From positions 34,699 to 98,698 of the forward strand of contig NZ_JADKCX010000140.1 of assembly GCF_016718685.1 (NCBI RefSeq): 64,000 bases of DNA, given 5' to 3'. This document shows, in pieces, positions 17,005-27,400 of this stretch. The notes below the pieces were generated by a model, which made no database searches, was not told where the DNA came from, and saw only the letters and a program-made list of their open reading frames with translations. The stretch comes from Haliscomenobacter sp. (lineage in GTDB: Bacteria; Bacteroidota; Bacteroidia; Chitinophagales; Saprospiraceae). Made by a program: the position numbers and the translations under genes. Each line of letters opens with the position of its first letter. Positions within the stretch are counted from its first letter, which is position 1.

Positions 17005-18382
17005 AAACAAATAAGGCCTGATACAGTTCCTCAACTTTGCTGATTGGGCGTAATTTAATGCCATAACGCTTTTGATCTAACCCTTTTAGGTTGTATTTGG
17101 AGAAGTAAATTTCTTTAAAACCCAGCCTTTCCGCCTCCTGGATACGTTGCTCAATGCGATTGACGGCGCGGATTTCGCCGGATAGGCCTACTTCGGCGGA
17201 AAAACAAATGTTGCTGGGTACCGCAACATCCTCTAAAGAGGAGATCAAGGCACTCACGATGGCCAGATCAATGGCGGGATCATCTACCCGGATACCCCCG
17301 GCAAGATTGAGAAAAACATCGTTCATCCCAAAAGGCATCCCCCCTCTTTTTTCCAATACCGCCAACAACATGCTCAGGCGGCGCAGGTCAAAACCGGTGG
17401 CCGAGCGTTGGGGTGTACCGTACACGGCTTTGCTGACCAAGGCCTGGGTTTCGATCAGCATCGGGCGCATCCCTTCCATAGTGGCGGCCACGGCGCTGCC
17501 ACTCAATTCCTCTTCTTTTTGGGAAAGCAACAACTCGGAAGGATTGGATACTTCGCGTAAACCGGTGGCTTGCATTTCATAAATCCCCATCTCATCCGTT
17601 GAACCAAAGCGATTTTTGACGGTACGCAAAATGCGGTAAGTATAATGCTGATCCCCTTCAAATTGCAATACCGCGTCGACGATGTGTTCCAAAAGTTTAG
17701 GCCCCGCGATCGATCCATCTTTGGTGATGTGTCCAATGATAAACACGGGAATATGGGTCGTTTTGGCAAACCGTTGCAAATCCCCCGCACACTCCCGCAC
17801 CTGGGAAATACTTCCCGGAGTAGATTCAATGTAAGGAGACTGCAAAGTTTGGATGGAGTCGATGATGACCAAATCCGGTTCTAATTCATTGGCGAAAGCA
17901 ATGATTTTGCTGACGTTCGTTTCAGTCAAGATGTAGCAATGGTCTTGAGAATAGGTCAATCGATCGGCACGCATTTTAATTTGCTCCTCACTTTCTTCGC
18001 CGGATACGTACAATACCTTGTTTTTGAGTTGCAACGTAACCTGCAACAGCAAAGTGGATTTGCCAATCCCTGGTTGGCCTCCAATGAGGATCAAGGAGCC
18101 CGGTACAATTCCTCCCCCCAATACCCGATTCAATTCATTATCGGGGGTTACCAGGCGCATGACGTTACTGGCAATGATGTCTGGTAGAGCAACGGGTTTG
18201 GGGCCGTCCATGGGGCCGTGCTTGGGTTTCCAGGCACTTTTTGCAGCTTCTTGCGGGGTTTCTTTAAAAATAATCTCTTCCTGATAGGTATTCCACTCTC
18301 CACAGGCGGGGCATTTGCCTACCCATTTGGGTGAGGTAGCGCCGCATTCCGTACAAGCGAATATTTTTTTAACTTTAGCCAC
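17003..18382 (-). CDS. radA: DNA repair protein RadA
   Basis: RecA-related branch-migration helicase acting in recombinational repair. The 459 residues show the full architecture: N-terminal zinc finger (CTECGATSPKWVGKCPACG, two CxxC pairs), RecA-like ATPase with Walker A GGQPGIGKST, the RadA signature KNRFGSTDEMG, and the C-terminal Lon-protease-like domain (from about residue 290). The start ATG at 18382 gives the standard N-terminus MAKVKKIFACTECG. It is flanked downstream by a palindrome and upstream by 376 bases without a gene. Confidence 0.97.
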   Translation of the reverse strand: MAKVKKIFACTECGATSPKWVGKCPACGEWNTYQEEIIFKETPQEAAKSAWKPKHGPMDGPKPVALPDIIASNVMRLVTPDNELNRVLGGGIVPGSLILIGGQPGIGKSTLLLQVTLQLKNKVLYVSGEESEEQIKMRADRLTYSQDHCYILTETNVSKIIAFANELEPDLVIIDSIQTLQSPYIESTPGSISQVRECAGDLQRFAKTTHIPVFIIGHITKDGSIAGPKLLEHIVDAVLQFEGDQHYTYRILRTVKNRFGSTDEMGIYEMQATGLREVSNPSELLLSQKEEELSGSAVAATMEGMRPMLIETQALVSKAVYGTPQRSATGFDLRRLSMLLAVLEKRGGMPFGMNDVFLNLAGGIRVDDPAIDLAIVSALISSLEDVAVPSNICFSAEVGLSGEIRAVNRIEQRIQEAERLGFKEIYFSKYNLKGLDQKRYGIKLRPISKVEELYQALFV

Positions 18383-18758
18383 AATGATATTTTAGGATGA
18401 ATAATGCCCCAGCATTTGCAACACAAAATAGATAAAAAATACAAAAACAAACTTTTTTGAGTAAAAAGTCGACAAAAAAAGAATTCGATCGGACTCCATA
18501 TATTTTTCTTCCTATTTTAGCGTTACTTTTCAGAAGAAAGGAGTAAACCTTTTCTACGCCCATTTCTTTTAGTTAAAATGAGGTTAAATCTTGTAAAATA
18601 AGCGGATAGCTGCGTTTTTTTGCAATATTGAGCAACGATTTCTGATCTCTTTGAATAAGAGCATTCATATGTAGATTGTTTTCATTTGGTTTTTTGGGGT
18701 TATTCAGGGCGTCCAGTAAGACGCCCTGCTTTGTTTAGCGTCAAATTAATTCCACACT
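18383..18758. other. Intergenic region, radA/hydrolase divergent spacer
   Basis: This stretch has no credible gene on either strand. It holds a compact hairpin at about 18705-18730 (CAGGGCGTCCAGTAAGACGCCCTG) just ahead of the hydrolase gene, followed by a short T-rich stretch; it could be a terminator or leader structure. Promoters are expected here, but no full TTTG/TAnnTTTG pair was found. Confidence 0.5.
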
Positions 18759-19809
18759 ATGCGCAGACGTCGACTCTTATGGACGCTTCTTCCAATTTTG
18801 GCATTGGCAGGCCTCATTTACTATTCTGGATTGCCAAAGAAACAAACTTTTTTGTACCAGAACCCAGTTCAGTTGTCCAAGCTGGACAAGGTTATCAATC
18901 GTGAATATCGGATTGAGACCATCGAGCTGCCCGATGATTACGAGGGGAAAGTAATTGCAACTTTATTGTCCCGTTCGTCGGACGTACCCAGCGATAGTGC
19001 AGTCATTTATATTCATGGCTGGGCGGATTATTTTTTTCATGACCATTTAGCCCGTTGGTTCAATGATCGAGGGTTCGATTTTTACGCCATTGAACTGCGT
19101 AAATATGGCCGCCTCGTTATTGCCGCATCAAAAACCCAATTATTGTCGGGATTTACAGGAATATTTTCCTGAACTGGATGAATCTATTCAACGCATTACC
19201 CAGCGCGATGGCCACTCATACCTGATGATGTTTGGGCATTCAACCGGGGGGCTCACTGCGGCACTCTACGCCCAATCAGGAAAGCATCGGCAGAAGGTAA
19301 AACGTTTGATTTTAAACAGCCCTTTCCTGGGATTTAAAGCCGATGGCGCTACCATGAGTTTGTTGCGGTTTTATGGTTTTTTGGGTGGGTTCAATTACAA
19401 TGCTGTTTTACCTCGTGAAGGAAGTCCGCTGTATACCCAAACCATTCATTCCAGTGAAAAAGGAGAATGGGATTTCAATTTTGCCTGGCGTCCCCGCACT
19501 GGGTTTCCTTTCTATCAATCGTGGGTACACGCCATTTTAGAAGGCCACCAAAAAGTTGATCAGGGACTGAATCTTGAGTGCCCGATTTTGATGCTTACAT
19601 CCAGCCAGAGTTATTCAGACGGCGTACTTAATGCCAAAGCCATGCGTTCGGATGTGGTGCTTGATGTTCCAACCTTGCGGGCCAAAGTGGATAAATTGGG
19701 CAAAGCTGTGGTTTATAAGTCCATACCAGGAGGACTACATGATATTTTTCTATCTCCTGAACCCGTGCGCCAAAAGGCATTTGAGGCAATAGAAAAATGG
19801 CTTAAATAG
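18759..19809 (+). CDS. Alpha/beta-hydrolase (serine lipase/esterase-like), one frame break
   Basis: Membrane-anchored hydrolase of about 349 residues once the frame is repaired. An N-terminal hydrophobic segment (LWTLLPILALAGLIYYSGL) acts as anchor or signal. It is followed by an alpha/beta-hydrolase core: oxyanion loop IYIHGWADYFF, then the nucleophile elbow GHSTGG (MMFGHSTGGLTAALYA) and a C-terminal histidine region (SIPGGLHDIFLSPE). The break is near 19112, where ELRKYGR should continue SLLPHQKPNYCRDLQEY. Removing one base, apparently an extra C, joins the frames. Substrate unknown; monoacylglycerol-lipase-like enzymes have this layout. Confidence 0.8.
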
Positions 19810-19849
19810 CTACATTCAGGTGTCTTGTTGTTACTAAAACGCATAAAAC

Positions 19850-20221
19850 ATGTCCTTACAAGGTTTACGCACTTGCATTTATCGGGTGACCGATCTTCCC
19901 AAAGCGAAAGCTTGGTATAGTGAAGTAATCGGCAATGGCCCTTATTTCGACGAGCCTTTTTATGTAGGCTTTAATGTCCAAGGGTATGAATTGGGATTAA
20001 TTCCAGATGAAGCTGAGCAGCCTGTGGCCAACGAAGGTGGGGTCCATACTTATTGGGGGGTAGATGATGCCCAGGCTACTTACCAGCGCCTGTTGGATTT
20101 GGGCGCAAGCCCACACGAAGCACCCAACGAGGTAGGTAGCGGTATTGTAGTTGCCATCGTCAAAGATCCTTGGGGAAATTTGTTGGGCGTGATTTACAAT
20201 CCCCATTTTAGCTTGCCTTAG
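19850..20221 (+). CDS. VOC-superfamily (glyoxalase-like) protein
   Basis: This protein of 123 residues forms one vicinal-oxygen-chelate fold made of two beta-alpha-beta-beta-beta modules (LRTCIYRVTDLPKAKAWYSE and VHTYWGVDDAQATYQRLLDL, ending KDPWGNLLGVIYNP). These proteins bind a divalent metal and act as lyases, dioxygenases or resistance proteins; the function here is open. No signal peptide. It ends at a hairpin terminator shared with the convergent rhodanese gene. Confidence 0.85.
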   Translation: MSLQGLRTCIYRVTDLPKAKAWYSEVIGNGPYFDEPFYVGFNVQGYELGLIPDEAEQPVANEGGVHTYWGVDDAQATYQRLLDLGASPHEAPNEVGSGIVVAIVKDPWGNLLGVIYNPHFSLP

Positions 20222-20224
20222 GGG

Positions 20225-20266
20225 TAAAAAAAATGGGGCATGTTTTGTACACGCCCCATTTTTTTA
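20225..20266. terminator. Bidirectional terminator between VOC and rhodanese genes
   Basis: Arms AAAAAATGGGGC (about 20227-20239) and GCCCCATTTTTT (about 20253-20264) form a GC-core hairpin with A-tract and T-tract on either side, the classic form of a two-way Rho-independent terminator. It sits between the stop codons of convergent genes and overlaps the rhodanese stop. Confidence 0.8.
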
Positions 20267-20573
20267 TTTCGCCATCCCGAAATGATCGATCCAGTCCAAC
20301 ATGCCCCCTTCCAGGTTTGCGCACGTTTTTGAAGCCCGCTTCTTTCAGTTGGTATTGAACACTGGCGCTACGGCGGCCTGAGCGGCAATACACCACTACT
20401 TCATCGTCTTTGTGGCTATCCAACGTAGGAATAACCATGGGAAAATTACCCATAGGAATCAGGTTCCCGCCTACATTGAATTCTTCATGCTCATATGGTT
20501 CACGCACGTCGATGAGGACAAAATCATCGCCTCGTGCCAGTTTTTCTTTTAACTCCTGTACGGTGATGTCCAT
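20264..20573 (-). CDS. Rhodanese-like sulfurtransferase, one frame break near the C-terminus
   Basis: Single-domain rhodanese (102 residues after repair) moving sulfane sulfur via the active-site cysteine in the loop YCRSGRRSAS. The N-terminus reads MDITVQELKEKLARGDDFVL followed by IDVREPYEHEEF, as usual for the family. As given, the frame runs on past the normal end. Near 20317 one extra A has to be removed, after which it reads NVRNLEGGMLDWIDHFGMAK and stops at 20264, the expected family C-terminus. A -7 box lies at 20629-20636. Confidence 0.85.
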
Positions 20574-20628
20574 GATTATTCTAGTTTTTGTGGTTCTTAC
20601 CCGTTTGGTGAACAAACTCAACATGGCG

Positions 20629-20659
20629 CAAAATTAATGGTGAAATATGGTTCCCGAAA
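20629..20659 (-). promoter_or_regulatory. Candidate promoter of the rhodanese gene
   Basis: On the minus strand, TAATTTTG (20629-20636) matches the -7 consensus TAnnTTTG. TTTC at 20656-20659 lies 19 bases upstream and matches three of four -33 bases. The start codon is 56 bases downstream. Confidence 0.5.
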
Positions 20660-20715
20660 ATTGCGCCGCAAATGTATTCATTTTTAGAGATTTAAAATAA
20701 AAACTTAACAATCTC

Positions 20716-23700
20716 TTATTCATTTTCAAACTCACCTTCCTGCTCCGGTGCCTCGGTAGGGCAATCGGCTGGTCGCTTAAGGGTCAGAAACAATTTGAGT
20801 TCTGCCCCCGATTTCATGGTTGAATCCGGGTGAAAAGCAGGCTCTTGTTTCCATACAAAATAACCAACAGGTCGGCTGGCTGGATTGTTGTCATCGGTTT
20901 CCAAAATTAGTTTCACCCCGCTGTTGCCGACAATGAATTCAGCCTGGTCAAAAGTTTTACACAGTACATCTGGGATCGGTACATCGCCCGTGTTGCGCAC
21001 GGATACGATCAAGCCAATTTTTGAAGCCTTGGGAACTTTTACCCCCGTTTTTAGTTCAGCAGCAGAGATTTTACGCCCCTTGTAGACCACGAACAAAACG
21101 GTGTTTTCCTCCAGTTGACGGTCGAATTGAAATTCAATTTTACCCTCATCCAATCCTTTACGTTTTAAGGCTTTGACGTAAACCGACAGTTCATCCCGGC
21201 CAACCAAGTCAGGGAGATCAACCATCGGAGCAGTTCCACTGGTGATGACCACGTAGATGTTGCGGCTGTTTTTTACCCGGGCAGGTGGTTTGGGGTCTTG
21301 ATCCAAAATGATTCCGGGAGCTTTATTGGCGTCAAATTGAGTCGAATTGACCACAATCCGAAAACTGGCGGCGCGCGCTTTTGCCTTGGCTTCTTCCAGG
21401 CTCATGCCTCTAAAGTCGCGCAACTCTAAAGATTCGCCATGATGGGTATATAACTTCAGCCCGGTAGTGATCGCTAAGAAGGTTATCAGCAGGAATGCCC
21501 CCAGGGCCAGCAGGTTTTTGATGAAAATTTTTGACACAAAAAATCCGATTGTATCGTTTAAAAATTCTTTGAAGCGAGCCTCCACCCCATAACTGGGGAT
21601 TTCAGGCATGGCAGTGCGTTCAGTTGTGTTATCTACTACAGCCGGTGCAATTTCTACGGGAGCGACAACTGGTTCTGTATTGGGAATGCTCGCAATAGGA
21701 ATGGTTACTTTGGGCGCAGTGACAACCTCCGCTACCAGCGTAGGCACCAACTCCGCATACTGTAGACTTTCCGTCAGCACCTGATCAAGCAGGGCAAAGG
21801 GCGTGACCCCCATCAACCCACTCTGTTGCATTACCCCTCGGCCATAATGCAAGGGCGGTAAAGTATTTGCTTCCAACAGAATGACCTCGGGGTTGGTATT
21901 TTCGTAGATACGGACAAAGCCATCGATGGTGGCTAAACCGAAAATATTGAGGATACGGGCAGCCTTTTCAAAGTCTGCTTTAATCTGGCTGCTTAAAAAA
22001 TGTTGCTCTTGGGGATTTTTGGAAAAACGCGCCGGGATGACCGGATGAACCTGGCCGGGTATGCATTTCGGCCAAGTCAAAGATTTGATATTTAAGGCTG
22101 CCTTCTACCGTTGGTGAAGCCATAATGGTTGCTGAAATTTCCAAAAAATGTCGGGCACCATCTGGGCCAATCATCGATTCCAGCAAGGCTTCTTCAGCGA
22201 ATGGAAACTCTGATTTTGGTTTGAGCTTGAGAATTTTTCGGTATTCCGCTCCATCGGCTCCCTGTGGCCGAAACATCATGCGCAGGTAGGCATCCAGATC
22301 CGTGCGATTGCGGATAATTTTAACGGCGATGCCCCCATTTTGATCAATGGGTTTGGCTACAAAAGGGTAGCTGAGGCGGCTTTCAATTTTCTGATACGCT
22401 TCCTCAGCGCTCAATTCGAAGGCTCGTTTGCTCACGAGCAATTGATTGGGTCCGATAAACCCATTGCGCCGCCACACATCCAGGGTTTGTACTTTATTGA
22501 CGGCAATTTGGGAGGTTTTTAGTCCAGAACCATTGTAAGGAATTTTGCGTACTTCCAGTTCGTGTTGGAGTTGACCATCTTCGCCCGGACGGCCTTGCAA
22601 AGCAATAAAAGCTTGATCAATCATCCGGGCCAAATCATCCAAACTGCGTTTTTGAGCACTGGCATTCGCGTTTCCACTGGCGTATTTGATCAAGATGTCG
22701 GCACAGCGATTGCGCAAAGTTTCTACTTCTTCCATCGCAGCCGGAATCTTTTGCAGTGCCTTCACGATGCTGTCAACATCCGGCAAAAAAAGCATGGCTC
22801 CGGGTGTTTGATGGTATTCCCAGTGCTGAACACTTCCCGTCAATAAGACCGGGATCGGGTCGTATTCCTCCGAACCTGACAATACTTCGTATACGTGGCG
22901 AGCGGTTTGCAACGTCAAGTTTCGTTCTATCCCATAGCCCCCATAAAACAAGGCTACTTTGGTTTTTTTCTCCTCCTGTGGCCGCCAATTGCGCACCAAA
23001 TCATCGGTATAATTCAACAAAGTACGGAAACTCGCATCGCTAGGATTTTCGCTTACCCGTGCTTGCAGGGAAGCGCGAATCATATACGTCAACAGCTGCG
23101 AAGGGCTAAGTCCGATGGCTGCGCCAGCATGCAAAATTTGAATGGGCAAGTAGGGTTCGGGATTGGGTAAAACCTGATCGATGTATATTTTTGACTGCGC
23201 ATCAATACATCCACGAACGCCCACATAAGCTTGCAAACCCAGGGCGGTAAACAGTCGTTCGCAGACAATACGAATCGCGGCAGATTGTTCCCGCGAAAAT
23301 GGCAGCGGTGTGATTTTGTCTTCGTCATCTGGCTCAGGGAGTAACGCCACAGGGCTGCCATCTTCCTTGGCCAGCACCAGACACGAAAATTTAGTCCAAT
23401 TGGGATGCTCCTGAATACTGATTTGGGTGGCACTTTGGCTCCCCTCCAGCACCATCACGGAATGTTCTTCTAAAACTTCCGACGCAAGCCGGTTGAGGGT
23501 TTTGAGTAATTCTTCAGGGTGAAAAACCGAATATTGTTGTTCATTGGCGGCTACACGAATGGGAAATCCCAGGCCATCATTGGCATTGATCAAGAGGCGA
23601 ATGTGATCGATACGTTCGTAATCACTTCGTGTTAACCAGGTCTTAACGGCAATGATTTCGCGGCCAAAAACTGCATCAACGGCTTCGCGAAAAGAGTCGG

Positions 23701-24354
23701 GATCATCGTGTTCGGTTACAACATTCTGGTGCTCAGTGGCACTTTGTGCTGTTGAGCGGATGCTAACCGGGAAGCCTACTGCGGCCTGAACGCTAGCTAA
23801 AATCGCATCCAGGTTCCCACCCAACCATTCTTGCCGACTCAGGGTAATTTGGCGCAGCGTATTAAAGCCTTTTTCCGCCAAAACCGGTATGAGTCTGGCC
23901 TGGTCGGTAAGCACAGCACAGAGTCCACTGTTGCTGCCAGAATAGGGAATGCGCATTTCTTCGAGGCGCAACTGCAAGGCACCAAATTCGCCAGGCATCA
24001 GTAAAAAGCAAAATTGATCAATTGAGGAAGTTCGGCTGCCTTGACGGTTTTGCCCATTTTTTGAAAATGGCGATCCAATTCCTCTTGAGGCAAGTTGCCC
24101 AAACTTTCGATGTAAATGCGGAATTGATTCGGTGAAGGAGGGCATAGCTCCTGAGCGGGACAAAAATCGCGGATATTGGGCTGAAAAACACTTTGCCAAT
24201 CCAATAGGATGATGTTCTCCAAGCTGTCCACGAAAATAGGAACAGGCTCAAAACAACTGCGGTTCAGGTAGTTGTAGGCGGTTCGTCCTACATCAAAGGA
24301 ACGTTCCTTTACTCTGGAGGCTCCGCCAAAAAAAATGCCGACTTTTATTTTCAT
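20716..24354 (-). CDS. Double D-Ala-D-Ala ligase-like protein fused to membrane anchor and PASTA repeats, two frame breaks
   Basis: After repair this is a 1212-residue protein with four parts. Residues 1 to about 460 are a degenerate D-Ala-D-Ala-ligase module (MKIKVGIFFGGASRVKERSF; MPGEFGALQLRLEEMRIPYS). Residues about 465-850 form a second, better one (ALFYGGYGIERNLTLQTARH; GRPGEDGQLQHELEVRKIPY; YPFVAKPIDQNGGIAV; ATIDGFV; LLEANTLPP). A membrane segment follows at about 947-970 (LLALGAFLLITFLAITTGL), then about three PASTA-like repeats. In module 2 the ATP-lysine, Asp and ExN are kept, but the usual GSSVG loop reads QNGGIAV. Breaks: near 24003 (one T missing) and near 22061 (one extra base); the net length stays a multiple of three. 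Ligase in the cytoplasm and PASTA in the periplasm would link precursor synthesis to wall sensing. Confidence 0.8.
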
Positions 24355-24392
24355 AGGTTGGTTGCGGAAATTTCGGCGATAAAATACGAAAT

Positions 24393-24487
24393 AAAGTTGA
24401 ATAGTTTATGGTTGAATGGTTGAAAAGAGGCGACCTGTGGATAGACCTCCTCTTTTCAACCATAAACTTTTCAACTTTTCAACTCTA
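24393..24487. repeat. GTTGAATAG-unit palindrome between ligase fusion and metalloprotease genes
   Basis: Left arm 24393-24426 (AAAGTTGAATAGTTTATGG, GTTGAATGGTTGAAAAG) and right arm 24449-24487 (CTTTTCAACCATAAACTTTT, continuing), with inner complementary AGAGGCGACC/GACCTCCTCT. It sits upstream of the ligase gene and directly at the stop codon of the protease gene. Confidence 0.8.
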
Positions 24488-27400
24488 TTTCACTACCGCA
24501 AACTGCCGCTGCACACTTCCCTTGCTGGAGTGCAAATGCAATAAATAAGTACCTGCGGGCCATTGTTGTGTATCAATTACCTGATTTTTAACCCCTTGAG
24601 ATACGGTTCTTTGATAAAGCAACTGACCTTGAAAATTAAACACCCTCAGGATTCCTTCCGCGGGCAGGCTTTGTTCAAAGTCCAGTTGAATTTTATCTCT
24701 CGTCGGGTTTGGGTACAATTTTACGGCAAATGGTAAGGGAACTTCACCCAAACCTGTGGATTGGTCGATGGTGATGGTGAATCGATTGATCGGCAAAAAG
24801 CCACCTTTCCCGTCTTGCACCACAAATGTAAACAAGTCACCTGTTGCTGTGCCACCATTATGAGTATACCGAATGCGCAGGGCGTCAATATCGGCCTGGG
24901 TAAATTGATCCCCTATGGCCAGCACTTTATCGCTCAAGCGCAAACTTCCATTAGCAGGTAAACTGGTCAGGGTGTACAGCAATTGTGCAGCGGTGGCATC
25001 TACGTCTTGTGCTTGTAAATCGCTGCTGGCGATGGCTTTATTGCCATTCCGAAGAACAACTAAAGCCTTGTTGTTGAGCAAGGTCGGGTTACTAGCCGTC
25101 AGGATCGAGCAAAATTCAATGATCCAGGAATTGATGGCTCCAACCTGCCCTGCCTCGGATCGTATAACTTGCACGCGCAATATCCAGGTACCTTGAATAC
25201 TCTCGCCTTGCAGAATTTTTAGTGCTTCTTTGGGTTTGAACACAATGCCATCATCAGGAGGACAAGTAGCTGTACCCGCAACGATAGAACTGGGTGCTTC
25301 ATCATCAAAACCCACTTTCATGATGCCCGTACGGCCAGTACAAGCCTGGTCATAAAGTACAACTACCGTACCCTTTGGGCTCACCAGACTTACCTTGAGG
25401 AAATTGACTGTCTCGTAGTTGATGTCAATATTGGGAATGTTGATGTCGGTGATACTTCCACTTTCAGTAATGTTGATGCGGGATTCCACCGTTGGGTTGT
25501 TGCGGGATGGTATGTTTACTGCTGCACTTGAAGTTTGTTTTTTACATTCGGTGACGCTGGTGTGGAACACAAATGGTTCGGTATAAGCCCCTGGCCCACA
25601 TTCGTTTTCGGGACGAACCCTCCAAAAGTGCAAGGTGTTGTCTTTAAGGATTTTATTGGGGTTAAACGTGTCTTGCACTACACCCGTGGCTTGGGCTAGG
25701 TTGGTGCTGCCAAATTTTGGGCTTTCCGACAATTCCACCGTGTATGACCGCGCTGCGGGTGTTTTTTTCCAGCGCAAAATGGTCGAAAGCTGGATGCCCG
25801 TTTGGCCATTGCTGGGGCTACTCAAACCCAGACTTGAAAAATCAGTGGAAATGGTAATCAAGGATAAATTGCGCAGCACGGTATCCGCTCCCTGGGCAAT
25901 GGCACGCAACGTGAACTCAACCGTATCGCGCAATACATTCTGCACATTTAAGCGCAAAGTACTGCTCTCTCCACCTTTCAGGTTGTTGGCACTAAACGTG
26001 GCGCTGATCCCAGCGGGTAATCCGCCTGGTAAAATGTCTAATTTAACTGCGCTGTTAAACCCGCCAAAAGTTGCATTGGTGATTTTGTATTCAATAACCG
26101 CAGGTTGGCAGTTGAGCGGCAAACTGTATGGGCTCAGCCCCAAAGCAAAGGTTGCGTTGGGATTGGACATGATTTTGAAATTCTGATTGGACATGTCAAA
26201 AAAGACATTGTCTACTGCTTCAATTTTGATGCGGGCATTGTCTGAGGTCATGTTGGGCAAGGTTACCCGTTCAGTTCCATCATTGAGTGCATTTTCTGCC
26301 AATAAAAAAGGAAAAGAAAACCCACCATCAACAGAAAGCCGAATGTTGACAAATCGACAATTTACCGGGGCAAGATTGGTTTTGGCTACATCCCAGGTGA
26401 CGGCGACATCGTCGCCAGCTTTCCATACTTCGGTTCCTGCATTGGGGCTCATGACCAGAAAGGGTCCCGCTTGGTCGGTGGCCTGTAGGCGGATGCTCTC
26501 CCATGCCACAGCGCCTCCAGAGGGGTGATTGTCGCGCACGGTGCAACGGAAATTGAGCTGGCGACTATAGGTGGGCAATACTTCTGTCACATTGCTTATA
26601 TTTTCAATGATGTCTGACAGTTTAGGAAAAGTACGGCTCGTCGTGTTATTGGGCGGAAAGGATCTGAAACTGGGGCTAGTGCTTTGAGGGTCTCCCAGTG
26701 TCCTTACGGGTCCCAAATCAAATTGCTCCCAGCAATACGTAAGTGCGTCACCATCCGGGTCGCTAGCGGTAGCATTCAACACAAATGGGGTACGCATGGG
26801 GATGACCATGTTCGTACGGTAATTGATACTGACACTTGGTGGGTTGTTCGGTGTAGGCACCTGGGTGGCGCAACCATTGCCTTCTTGTTCCCGGCTGAAC
26901 GTAATGAATTCTTCCAAAGAACGGGTGGCATAATAATCGTCGGATTGACTGGCTATATTGTTGCCTGAACAGGAGCCCGCATAAGACATGATGGTACTAC
27001 CACTACCAGGTTCATAGGCGCTTTCGGAAGACAACTGATTCTGAAAATCGGGGCAACTGTTCCAACTATGTCTGCAGGAAAATTGGTGCCCAATTTCATG
27101 GGCCATTACGGATACCGCAATGTAGTTGATATCGGTGCGGAAAAAACAGGTTACTCCTTTCCCTTTGCTTACTCCGCATACTGTAGACCGAGCAGCAATT
27201 CCACCAATGCTGTTGATACAACCCCGCGTAAAGACATGACCGATATCATAAGTGCTCAAACCAATGCGGGCATTGAGTATACCTGGGTTTACTTCCACTA
27301 AGGTTTCTGCACTACTGGGTTCGTTGTAGGGATCAGTAGCAGCATCCAGAAAAATCAAGGTATCATTGTTGTCAATCATCATCAGTTTTACCGCTGTTTC

